The translations under genes and the position numbers were made by a program. 64,000 nucleotides of DNA from Aurantimonas endophytica (GTDB lineage Bacteria > Pseudomonadota > Alphaproteobacteria > Rhizobiales > Rhizobiaceae), in the NCBI RefSeq assembly GCF_014196845.1, contig NZ_JACIEM010000001.1, forward strand, positions 1,519,730-1,583,729. Reading direction: 5' to 3'. The notes below the pieces were generated by a model that saw nothing but the letters and a program-made list of their open reading frames with translations, was not told the DNA's origin and did not search any database. The first letter of the stretch is position 1. Every line of letters begins with the position of its first letter. Shown here in pieces: positions 17,629 through 24,037 of the stretch.

Positions 17629-17653
17629 AATGACCGGTCGAGAGATTCGTTCC
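17629..17653 (-). promoter_or_regulatory. Possible EcfG-type promoter (variant -10)
   Basis: On the minus strand GGAAC (17653-17649), 16 bases, CATT (17632-17629), 24 bases upstream of the ATG at 17605. The same CATT variant is seen in front of phyR. The -10 is one base off consensus. Confidence 0.45.
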
Positions 17654-17734
17654 GGGGCAATCTGCAAGGAACGTCACGAACGTGTGACAGATCGGAAATG
17701 GCTCCGGAGTGCATCCGAAAGCGACGGAGAAAGC

Positions 17735-18718
17735 TCAGGCGGACTCGACCGAGGTGCGCGAGATGATCTCGTACTGGGCGTCGGGAATGGTCAGCGTGTA
17801 GCGGATGCCGCCCGGCAGATAATCGAGTTCGGCCTCTCCGCCGACCGCGTTCGGCACGATCCGTTCGAGCGTGGAGGTTCCGAACCGGGCATCGCGTTCC
17901 GCACGCACCCTGGGCCCGTTTCGCTCCTGCCAGATCAGCAACAGGCTTTCGCCCTCGCCCGTCTTCTGGAAGTTGGCGGTGATCGACACCTGCCCGCCGG
18001 GCACGGACAGCGCCCCGTAGGAGGCGGCATTGACCGCCAGTTCGTGGAGAGCGAGCCCTACATGCAGCGAAGCCGTCGGCGACAGATAGACGTCGGGCGC
18101 CTCGACCTCGATCTGATCCATGCCGTCGGGTGCGTAACGTTCGACCTGCATGGTCACGAGGCTCATCAGGTCGGCACCCCGCCAGTCGGCATCGGTGACG
18201 ATGTCCTGCGAGTAGGACAGAGACTGGATGCGCCCTCGGAAGCGCACCAGGAATTCCGGGACGGTGACCGAATGACGCGCGGTCTGGCTGGCCAGGCTCT
18301 GAATGATTGCCAAGAGATTCTTGGAGCGGTGCGACAGTTCCCGGAGCAGCGTCTTGAGCGTCTCCTCGCGACGCTTCTGCTCGGTGATTTCGAAGGAGGT
18401 CCCGATGATCCCGCAAACCTCCCCATCCCGATCCCGGTCGACGTCGATGCGAACGTCGTACCATCGTAAGGAGGGTCCGGCGGCCAGGGACAACTCGAAA
18501 CGGGCCGGACGCAAGCTGCGCAGCACTTCCCGCTTCATGGCGGTGGCACGCTCGGCGGCCGGGACGGAAAGGATATCGCCGTCGCTCTTGCCCTCGCCTG
18601 CGCCGGCAAGCCAGGAATCGCCGGCGTTCGACACCCAGCAGTAACGCAGATCGCGATCCTGGGCGAACACGGACATCTCCGTGTTGCCTATCGCTCGCAT
18701 GACCTTGTCTGCCAACAT
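17735..18718 (-). CDS. PAS-HWE family sensor histidine kinase, probable GSR kinase
   Basis: A 327-residue cytosolic kinase. The PAS domain is about residues 10-115 (ending GTSFEITEQKRREE). The HWE kinase core has phospho-acceptor His130 in LLRELSHRSKNLLAIIQSLA, an N-box with LHELAVNAASYGAL (Asn230; the His of HE is the H of HWE), and the WxE of HWE in LLIWQERNGP. The C-terminus has the GTSTLERIVPNAVGG pattern of the family. There are no membrane segments. It lies next to phyR on the same strand, 260 bases downstream. HWE and HisKA_2 kinases phosphorylate PhyR in alphaproteobacteria, so a PhyK-like role is the natural inference. Confidence 0.85.
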   Translation of the reverse strand: MLADKVMRAIGNTEMSVFAQDRDLRYCWVSNAGDSWLAGAGEGKSDGDILSVPAAERATAMKREVLRSLRPARFELSLAAGPSLRWYDVRIDVDRDRDGEVCGIIGTSFEITEQKRREETLKTLLRELSHRSKNLLAIIQSLASQTARHSVTVPEFLVRFRGRIQSLSYSQDIVTDADWRGADLMSLVTMQVERYAPDGMDQIEVEAPDVYLSPTASLHVGLALHELAVNAASYGALSVPGGQVSITANFQKTGEGESLLLIWQERNGPRVRAERDARFGTSTLERIVPNAVGGEAELDYLPGGIRYTLTIPDAQYEIISRTSVESA

Positions 18719-18978
18719 CAGCCGACGCTCGAAAAATGCACTGCGCTATCCGGGCTCGAAGCAGACCGAACCCGACGATGAGCAACGGCGTATAATGCTT
18801 CTCGCCGCCGTAGCGGATCCTGTCCAACCGGACAGGCGGAGAACACGCGCCGGCGCGTGAAATGAAAGTGCATGCCGACCGGGCAAGCCCGGCCTGTGAC
18901 AGCACGAGGCCGACTATCGCCTGCCCGCCCGATCCGAAGTTCGTTGGGGCTTGCCATAGCCGGCACGTCGACCGCGGC

Positions 18979-19773
18979 CTAGGCCGCGGCCTTCCTGTCT
19001 GACTCGAAGAACAGCGCCTGACTGATCAGCGCCTTCACCATGTCCGGATTGAAGGGCTTGGTGACGAGGAAGGTCGGCTCCGGCCGTTCACCCGTCAGCA
19101 GACGCTCCGGGAACGCGGTGATGAAGATCACCGGCACCGACACCTTGGCGAGAATGTCGTTGACCGCATCGATGCCCGAGCTGCCATCCGCCAGCTGGAT
19201 GTCCGCCAGCACCATGCCCGGCTTCTGCTTGTCGAACAGGGCGAGCGCTTCCTTGTGGGTCCGCGCGACGCCGGTGACGGTGTGCCCGAGGCTTTCCACC
19301 ATCTGCTCGATGTCCATCGCGATCAGCGGCTCGTCCTCGATGATCATGATGTCGGTGGAGACCTGACGGCCGATATCCGAGCTCGCCTGATCGATCAGGC
19401 GGGAGAACTCGGCGTCGCCGAGGCCCAGGATCAACGCCGCTTCGTCGGTGGTGAAGCCCTCAACCGCGACCAGCAGGAACGCCTGACGGGGCAGCGGGGA
19501 GATGGCGCGCAGATTGCGCGAGGCCTTCTCTTCCCAGGCCGAGGTCGGGGCATCCTCGCGGATGTTCACCTCGACCGACTGCCAAAGCGACGAGAACAGC
19601 TTGTACAGCGAGATGCGCGGGGTTTGATCGTCGGGAAACAGGCTAGGATCAGCAATCAGCGTTTCCAGAACCGCCGCGACATAGGCGTCGCCGCTGGCCT
19701 GCGAACCGCTGAGGGCCCGGGAATAGCGCCGGAGATATGGAATGTGAGGCGCTATGCGGGATGACATCGACAT
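18979..19773 (-). CDS. phyR: General stress response regulator PhyR (anti-anti-sigma response regulator)
   Basis: A 264-residue two-domain protein. Residues 1-135 are an EcfG-like sigma domain (YLRRYSRALSGSQASGDAYV at the start) without a working DNA-binding role. Residues 140-264 are a receiver with acidic pair E146/D147, phospho-acceptor D191 (LADIQLADGSSG), the FITAFPERLL motif of FATGUY receivers, and the conserved Lys in LVTKPFNP. When phosphorylated it binds NepR and frees EcfG. ATG at 19773 with GGGGAG upstream. Divergent from nepR-ecfG, with a GGAAC-N16-CATT element 49-73 bases upstream, so probably autoregulated. Confidence 0.97.
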   Translation of the reverse strand: MSMSSRIAPHIPYLRRYSRALSGSQASGDAYVAAVLETLIADPSLFPDDQTPRISLYKLFSSLWQSVEVNIREDAPTSAWEEKASRNLRAISPLPRQAFLLVAVEGFTTDEAALILGLGDAEFSRLIDQASSDIGRQVSTDIMIIEDEPLIAMDIEQMVESLGHTVTGVARTHKEALALFDKQKPGMVLADIQLADGSSGIDAVNDILAKVSVPVIFITAFPERLLTGERPEPTFLVTKPFNPDMVKALISQALFFESDRKAAA

Positions 19774-19821
19774 GAAAACTCCCCTCGTGTCGACCTAAGG
19801 ATAAGGCACGAATGGGTGCTG

Positions 19822-19846
19822 AATGCCCCGGCGCCGGAAAAGTTCC
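19822..19846 (-). promoter_or_regulatory. Possible EcfG-type promoter of phyR
   Basis: On the minus strand GGAAC (19846-19842), 16 bases, CATT (19825-19822). It is back-to-back with the plus-strand EcfG promoter at 19859. The two -35 elements form an inverted repeat, AGTTCC/GGAACT. Confidence 0.55.
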
Positions 19847-19858
19847 TCATCCTTATTG

Positions 19859-19884
19859 GGAACTTTGGACCGTGACGGATGTTC
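19859..19884 (+). promoter_or_regulatory. EcfG-type promoter of nepR-ecfG
   Basis: GGAAC (19859-19863), 16 bases, TGTT (19880-19883). Upstream of nepR and ecfG, as expected for the autoregulated GSR operon. The leader to nepR would be about 160 bases. Confidence 0.65.
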
Positions 19885-20049
19885 ACGCTTTCGGATGCTC
19901 CTGTGACAGCTCTTTGGGTCGAGGGAGACATTCTGGAGGGGTAGGCTTGAGAAGCGCAGCAATGATTTTATGTAACTGTCGTCGTGCGACGCCGGAGCGT
20001 GGCGTGGCACCTGCCGGTGGCAAGAGACAAAGACAAGTCGAGACCACGT

Positions 20050-20268
20050 ATGGATGATCGCGACACGAAGGATCCAATGTTTCAGGAAAAGCAGCATCAG
20101 CGATCTCCGACGCCCACTCCCCAGTTCGGCGTGCAGACCGCGATAGGTAAGCGCCTCAAAGCCTATTACGATGACGTCGCCAGCGAACCCGTTCCGGACC
20201 GCTTCCTGTCGCTTCTCGACGCGCTGGACGCGGCGGAATCGGCATCGAAGAATGCGGACCGCAAATAG
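20050..20268 (+). CDS. nepR: Anti-sigma factor NepR
   Basis: A 72-residue NepR family protein. The conserved core is IGKRLKAYYDDVASEPVPDRFLSLLDALD (residues 34-62): two helices that wrap around EcfG or, in competition, the sigma-like domain of PhyR. The N-terminus is variable as usual. ATG at 20050 (MDDRDTKDPMF) chosen for usual length. The frame is open to 19984 and a second ATG lies at 20077. It ends eight bases before ecfG, so the two are co-transcribed from the EcfG-type promoter at 19859, giving a feedback loop. Confidence 0.93.
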   Translation: MDDRDTKDPMFQEKQHQRSPTPTPQFGVQTAIGKRLKAYYDDVASEPVPDRFLSLLDALDAAESASKNADRK

Positions 20269-20276
20269 GTTCATTG

Positions 20277-20828
20277 ATGAGCGAACAGCAAGATTTCCGC
20301 CGGGAACTGATCGCGATCATTCCCAACCTGCGAGCCTTTGCCGCCTCTCTGTCCGGATCGTTCGACCGGGCCGACGACCTGGTGCAGGAGACGCTCGTCA
20401 AGGCTTGGGACAAGCAGCACACCTTCCAGCCGGGCACGAACCTGAAGGCCTGGCTCTTCACCATCCTGCGCAACGAGTTCTACACGCAGATGCGCAAGAA
20501 GGGCCGTGAGGTACAAGACGTCGACGGCATTCACGCGATGCAGCTTGCAGGCCATCCGGAGCAGCAGGGGCATCTCGACCTGCAGGATTTCCGCAAGGCG
20601 CTCGACATGCTGCCGGATGACCAGCGCGAGGCGCTGATCCTCATCGGCGCGTCGGGCTTCTCGTACGAGGAAGCCGCCGAGATCTGCAAATGCGCGGTCG
20701 GCACGATCAAGAGCCGCGTGTCGCGTGCGCGCACCCGGATCGCCGAGATCCTCGGAATCGAGGGCGACGGCGAGTACGGACCCGACTCGATCTCCTCGCA
20801 GATTATCGGCGTCGCTCCGGCAGCCTGA
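20277..20828 (+). CDS. ecfG: ECF sigma factor EcfG (general stress response)
   Basis: A 183-residue ECF sigma factor of the EcfG (ECF15) group. Region 2 is near residues 15-75, with FDRADDLVQETLVKAWDKQHTFQPGTNLKAWLFTILRN (DLVQETLVKAW is the -10 recognition helix). Region 4 is near 110-165, with LPDDQREALILIGASGFSYEEAAEICKCAVGTIKSRVSRAR, the -35 helix-turn-helix. ATG at 20277; a TTG directly before it is also in frame. It follows nepR. It directs RNA polymerase to GGAAC-N16/17-CGTT promoters, several of which occur in this window. A hairpin follows the gene. Confidence 0.96.
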   Translation: MSEQQDFRRELIAIIPNLRAFAASLSGSFDRADDLVQETLVKAWDKQHTFQPGTNLKAWLFTILRNEFYTQMRKKGREVQDVDGIHAMQLAGHPEQQGHLDLQDFRKALDMLPDDQREALILIGASGFSYEEAAEICKCAVGTIKSRVSRARTRIAEILGIEGDGEYGPDSISSQIIGVAPAA

Positions 20829-20841
20829 TCCCCCAACAATC

Positions 20842-20870
20842 CGCGACCGGGCGGGAACCGCTCGGTCGCG
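20842..20870 (+). terminator. Hairpin after ecfG (possible terminator)
   Basis: CGCGACCG (20842-20849) and CGGTCGCG (20863-20870): perfect 8-bp stem, 13-base loop, then AAATAGTTT. The U-run is weak. The -35 element of the next EcfG promoter lies inside the loop. Confidence 0.5.
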
Positions 20871-20879
20871 AAATAGTTT
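20854..20879 (+). promoter_or_regulatory. EcfG-type promoter of the DUF883-like operon
   Basis: GGAAC (20854-20858), 16 bases, AGTTTC (from 20875). One base off CGTT. It lies 75 bases upstream of the ATG at 20954. Confidence 0.65.
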
Positions 20880-20953
20880 CAATCAACACCGGTGGCGGAT
20901 CGGGCGATTTCCTGTCCCGCCAGTTTCTCAGTCTTCGCTAAGTGGGGTGCTCC

Positions 20954-21310
20954 ATGGCTTCCGATATCAGTTCAAACGACGTCAAGATGGCAGGCAAGTC
21001 GAGCGGTCAGGGGTCGCACGAAGGCAAGCACGACATCGAGGCGGAGCTGGCTCGGCTGCGCGAGGATGTCAGCGGCCTCGCCGAGGCCCTGAAGGCGGAG
21101 GCTTCGCATCGGGCCGATGGCGCTCGCCAGCAGGCTTTTGCCCTCCGTGACGACGTGCGCGAGCGCGGCGAACGCTACATGCGCCAGGCGCAGGATGCTG
21201 CGTCCGATCTCGAAGAGCAGCTCAGCGAGAAGGTTCGCGCCGAACCGATCAAGAGCGTGCTGATCGCTGCCGCCGCAGGCTACCTCTACGCACGTCTGTT
21301 CCGCCGCTGA
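20954..21310 (+). CDS. DUF883 (ElaB/YqjD)-like membrane-anchored protein
   Basis: A 118-residue protein. Residues 25-100 are highly charged and helical, with heptads predicting a coiled coil (HDIEAELARLREDVSGLAEAL onward). The C-terminus carries the DUF883 signature EPIKSVLIAAAAGYLYARLFRR, a single membrane anchor. In Escherichia coli, relatives YqjD and ElaB are stress-induced, anchor at the inner membrane and bind ribosomes or envelope partners (family knowledge). ATG at 20954; a GTG at 20942 is also in frame. Preceded by an EcfG-type promoter and followed after two bases by the membrane gene at 21313, so a two-gene stress operon. Confidence 0.85.
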   Translation: MASDISSNDVKMAGKSSGQGSHEGKHDIEAELARLREDVSGLAEALKAEASHRADGARQQAFALRDDVRERGERYMRQAQDAASDLEEQLSEKVRAEPIKSVLIAAAAGYLYARLFRR

Positions 21311-21312
21311 AC

Positions 21313-21756
21313 ATGGTGCTGCAGCTGATCACCAGGCTTATCACGGGCGAAGCTGGCACCTACCTCGTGCGGATGCGTCGGCTCGCCGGCCTCTACTCCG
21401 CCATGGCGCTCCTGGGCGTCATCACGCTGGCTTTCCTCCTCGGGTCGCTCTTCATCTTCCTCGCCGACCACTTCGGCAGCCTGGCGACGGCCTTGGGATT
21501 TGCCGCGTTCTTTTTCGTGCTCTTCCTGGGGGTCTGGATCATGACGGTCATGGTCCAGCGCACGCCGACACGCCGGGCCGACGACCGCCTGCAGAGCGAC
21601 ATCGCCTCGATCGCAGGCGTCGCCGCCCTCACCAACGCGCCGCTTCTGCTGCGGTCAGTCCGCCGCAACAAGAAACTGCTGCTGCTCCCGGTCGTCGGCG
21701 CGACCGGTTTCGCGATCTGGCGGGCGGTCACCACGTATCGGGAACGCATCCGATAG
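21313..21756 (+). CDS. Phage-holin-like / YqjE-type inner membrane protein
   Basis: A 147-residue membrane protein. Two strong hydrophobic segments (about residues 28-52 and 58-80) are followed by a cytoplasmic stretch with RTPTRRADDRLQSDIAS and a weaker hydrophobic segment near 118-135 (KLLLLPVVGATGFAIW). The layout (DUF883 protein followed by a two-span holin-like protein) parallels yqjD-yqjE of enterobacteria, but the sequence is diverged and I do not assign a name. Start ATG at 21313, two bases after the preceding stop, so translation is coupled. GSR control via 20854-20879 is likely. Confidence 0.75.
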   Translation: MVLQLITRLITGEAGTYLVRMRRLAGLYSAMALLGVITLAFLLGSLFIFLADHFGSLATALGFAAFFFVLFLGVWIMTVMVQRTPTRRADDRLQSDIASIAGVAALTNAPLLLRSVRRNKKLLLLPVVGATGFAIWRAVTTYRERIR

Positions 21757-21772
21757 GCATCTCGCCCGTTAC

Positions 21773-21807
21773 CGTTTCAACGGTGCGTTAGAGCATCAAT
21801 TGAAACG
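21773..21807. repeat. Inverted repeat CGTTTCAA/TTGAAACG
   Basis: Perfect 8-bp arms (21773-21780 and 21800-21807) with a 19-base spacer, followed by TCTCTCTTTTTC. It could be the terminator of the 20954-21756 operon or a remnant of a Rhizobiales intergenic repeat (TTAGAGCAT-type core). Confidence 0.45.
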
Positions 21808-21833
21808 ATCTCTCTTTTTCAGGACAGAAAATA

Positions 21834-22079
21834 ATGCCAGAGCCCAAACTCAACCCCCAGGACGCTCGTCAGGGTGAAAAGGGGACGCCGGTCCTTCGGA
21901 TACTGCTCGTCGCACTGGCGCTCTGCGCAGTAATTTTCATCGGTCTCGGCATCTATGGCTGGGTGCTCCCGGATGCCGACATGGCTGTGGAGGGCGAGTC
22001 GACCACGACGGCACCTGTCGACAATGCCGAGCCGACCGGCACGAACGTCACGCCGGGCGAGGACACGACCGCGCAGTAG
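21834..22079 (+). CDS. Small single-span membrane protein of unknown function
   Basis: An 81-residue protein: a 20-residue hydrophilic N-terminus, one membrane span (residues 21-46, RILLVALALCAVIFIGLGIY), then an acidic, Thr-rich 35-residue tail that would face the periplasm. I do not recognise a family. It lies between the DUF883 operon and the protein at 22150, with a good terminator just after it (22085-22119). The ATG at 21834 has AGGACA upstream. Its location in the GSR island is the only hint of role. Confidence 0.7.
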   Translation: MPEPKLNPQDARQGEKGTPVLRILLVALALCAVIFIGLGIYGWVLPDADMAVEGESTTTAPVDNAEPTGTNVTPGEDTTAQ

Positions 22080-22084
22080 GCCAT

Positions 22085-22119
22085 AAAGGCAGCCGATCGA
22101 AGCGACGGCTGCCTTTTTC
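22085..22119 (+). terminator. Rho-independent terminator
   Basis: AAAGGCAGCCG, a ten-base loop, CGGCTGCC, then TTTTTCTTTG. A strong stem with U-run directly after the gene ending at 22079. Confidence 0.9.
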
Positions 22120-22149
22120 TTTGCCCCATTAGCCGAGACGGAGGTTCCC

Positions 22150-22512
22150 ATGTCGAATGCAGGCAACGGCGGAGGCGACCGGGCGACCGCCGGAGGCACC
22201 AACGTAACCGGCGACGCGGATATGTCCGGCGTCAGCCAGCCGGTCACGGAGGCCGAAATCGAGGACATCATCAACAGCCCCGACATGCTGATCGAGGAAA
22301 AGCAGGCGCGGCTGGAGGAATTGTCCCGGCGCGTCGGCTACCGGGAGCCGGTAGATGAGGGCGAGGATTTCAATCCGTTGGGTCTGCAGATCAGCGAAGC
22401 GCTGAACCTGCTTGCCGACGGCGGCCACACCTATTCCGCCGTCGATGAGACGGACCTGGATCCTGAAGGTCCCACGGGTGCGCCAGAGGATGAAAACGGG
22501 TCTTCCCGCTAG
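22150..22512 (+). CDS. Conserved hypothetical acidic protein
   Basis: A 120-residue, very acidic, soluble protein. The Gly/Thr-rich N-terminus (1-30) is probably disordered. The central part (VTEAEIEDIINSPDMLIEEKQARLEELSRRVGYREP, residues 32-68) is predicted helical. The rest (DFNPLGLQISEALNLL) may form a short helix. There is no signal peptide or membrane segment. ATG at 22150 with GGAGG upstream. It stands alone between a terminator and the convergent lipid kinase gene. I do not know its function. Possibly a stress-associated hydrophilic protein given its neighbours. Confidence 0.7.
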   Translation: MSNAGNGGGDRATAGGTNVTGDADMSGVSQPVTEAEIEDIINSPDMLIEEKQARLEELSRRVGYREPVDEGEDFNPLGLQISEALNLLADGGHTYSAVDETDLDPEGPTGAPEDENGSSR

Positions 22513-22536
22513 CACTCTGCCTGCGCGGCTGTCGGG

Positions 22537-23484
22537 CTATTTCGCAAGGGCCACAGTCGGTTCGGAAGCCGGCACGAGGTAACTGGCTTCCGCCGGCACC
22601 AGCACGTTGAGCGCCTGTGGCTTGATCTCCACCAACATACTGGGTTCCAGCCGGGTGAGTTCCCCGTCGCGGACTGCCCTCTTGTCATGATGCCGGCCAT
22701 TGTATTCGAACGCGACCTTGTGCGCCGTCAGGACCTCCAGATGCGGGTTCTGCCGCCATGACCCCCGCAGGATGTCGAACGTCAGTTTCATGACGGCGCG
22801 CGGCGCCTTCACCCGGCAGATGTAGACGCCGAGGACGCCGCCTCTCGGATCGTCCGCGTAAGGTACGTGGCCCTCCCCGTAAAGATTGTTCGAGATGGCG
22901 ACGGCAGGGCTGGAGATGCGCTGCTGGGCACCGTCGATCTCGATGACGAGTTCTACCGAAGGCAATTGCTTCAGCGCCAGGAAGACCGCGCGGCTCGACG
23001 CGATGATCTTGCCGATGCGCGAGCGGTAGGTGAGGCCTTCACGCATCCGCACCATGCGCGCATGCAGGCCCACCGCGAACTGGTGGACGAACGGCTCTCC
23101 GTTGACCGTGCCGACGTCCACGGCCAGCACCTGTCCCGACGCCAGCGCGGCGATCGCCTCGGTCAGATCGAGCGGTATCTGAAGCGTGCGGGCGAACAGG
23201 TTCATCGTTCCCGCCGGCAGGATCGCCAGAGCGATGCTCTTGCCGGTCAGCGCCATGGCGGCCGCTGAGACCGTCCCATCCCCGCCACCGACCATCAGCA
23301 CATCGATGTCCGTGCGCTCGGATGCGCTGCGGATCGTGTCGACGATGGCCTTGCCCTTGCACCGCTCCACCGTGATTTCGTGACCGTGAACCTGGAACTC
23401 GTCACGGATCAGCGCCGCCAGCCAATCCAGATCCAGCGTCTTCAGCGTGCCGCCATCCTGGTTGAGCAGCGCGAGAATCTTCAT
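22537..23484 (-). CDS. Diacylglycerol-kinase-family lipid kinase
   Basis: A 315-residue cytosolic or membrane-peripheral kinase of the DagK/YegS/sphingosine-kinase-like family. The nucleotide-binding motif GGGDGT is at residues 66-71, then the conserved LPAGTMNLFARTL (family: LPxGTxNDFAR; here N-L replaces N-D) near 87-100, and the C-terminal beta-sandwich with the AISNNLYGEGHVPYADDPRGGVLGVYI stretch. It phosphorylates a lipid alcohol, probably diacylglycerol, to feed phospholipid recycling. The exact substrate cannot be told. ATG at 23484 (MKILALLNQDGG) chosen over 23559. The TMNLFAR form is common in alphaproteobacterial members. Confidence 0.85.
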   Translation of the reverse strand: MKILALLNQDGGTLKTLDLDWLAALIRDEFQVHGHEITVERCKGKAIVDTIRSASERTDIDVLMVGGGDGTVSAAAMALTGKSIALAILPAGTMNLFARTLQIPLDLTEAIAALASGQVLAVDVGTVNGEPFVHQFAVGLHARMVRMREGLTYRSRIGKIIASSRAVFLALKQLPSVELVIEIDGAQQRISSPAVAISNNLYGEGHVPYADDPRGGVLGVYICRVKAPRAVMKLTFDILRGSWRQNPHLEVLTAHKVAFEYNGRHHDKRAVRDGELTRLEPSMLVEIKPQALNVLVPAEASYLVPASEPTVALAK

Positions 23485-23620
23485 GTACGTCCCCAGTCGG
23501 CGAGATGTGGTCGAGGATCTTCCGGACGAGACAGTCGCGCCACGCTGCCGCCGCTGCACATAACCGCTTATCGCCGAAGCGCCAGTCCGCGCAATGCCGT
23601 CGCGGCAATGGTTGCCAAAT

Positions 23621-23646
23621 GGAACCGTTGCCGTGGCGTCTCCGTT
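23621..23646 (+). promoter_or_regulatory. EcfG-type promoter of the DUF1328 gene
   Basis: GGAAC (23621-23625), 17 bases, CGTT (23643-23646), 48 bases upstream of the ATG at 23694. Exact hexamer elements with the longer spacer allowed for EcfG. Confidence 0.65.
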
Positions 23647-23693
23647 CTCGCCGCAAGGTCACGCAGGCGCGCGGCCGTAAACTGGAGCACGAC

Positions 23694-23858
23694 ATGATCG
23701 AATGGATCGTCATTTTGCTGATCGTGGCCGCGATAGCGAGCCTTCTCGGATTCCGCGGCGTAGCCGGAGTTTCGGCAGGCATAGCCAAGGTGCTCATCTT
23801 CATTGTGCTGATCGGCCTGCTGCTGATGCTGATCTTCGGCGTGCTGGTCTTCGCCTGA
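23694..23858 (+). CDS. DUF1328 (UPF0391) small membrane protein, YtjA-like
   Basis: A 54-residue protein of two membrane segments: MIEWIVILLIVAAIASLLGF, then a GVAGVSAGIAKVL turn and a second span ending LLMLIFGVLVFA. This pattern is the UPF0391/YtjA family, found widely in proteobacteria and of unknown function. ATG at 23694 with GGAG six bases upstream. Preceded by an EcfG-type promoter, so probably a GSR gene. The second half resembles the 28-residue microprotein at 7953, which has its own EcfG promoter. Confidence 0.9.
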   Translation: MIEWIVILLIVAAIASLLGFRGVAGVSAGIAKVLIFIVLIGLLLMLIFGVLVFA

Positions 23859-23921
23859 TCCGTCGGCGCTGGAAGGTCATCCGGGGAAGGCAGGGGGCGG
23901 CCCAAGAAAGATCGGTTTCGG

Positions 23922-23946
23922 GGAACCGAAAGGTCTTTGGGCGGTT
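23922..23946 (+). promoter_or_regulatory. EcfG-type promoter of the PRC-barrel gene
   Basis: GGAAC (23922-23926), 16 bases, GGTTCT (from 23943). One base off CGTT. It leaves a leader of about 85 bases that contains the large inverted repeat at 23961-24002. Confidence 0.6.
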
Positions 23947-23960
23947 CTATCCCCATAGGC

Positions 23961-24002
23961 GTCACGATCACGAGAGCTAAGTTAGCATTTCGTGATCGTG
24001 AC
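23961..24002. repeat. Perfect 12-bp inverted repeat with nested palindrome in PRC-barrel gene leader
   Basis: GTCACGATCACG (23961-23972) and CGTGATCGTGAC (23991-24002) with 18 bases between, and the spacer itself holds GCTAAGTTAGC. As RNA it would give a long stable hairpin ending 36 bases before the ATG. As DNA it would be a widely spaced operator. No U-run follows. Confidence 0.7.
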
Positions 24003-24037
24003 CGCGTCTATCCCAAGAATAGACAAGGATGTTTTTC

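Noticed and set aside
18718..18966. 82-residue minus-strand frame between phyR and the HWE kinase
   Set aside because: No ribosome binding site, runs into the kinase start, Arg-rich random composition. The gap is better seen as kinase leader.
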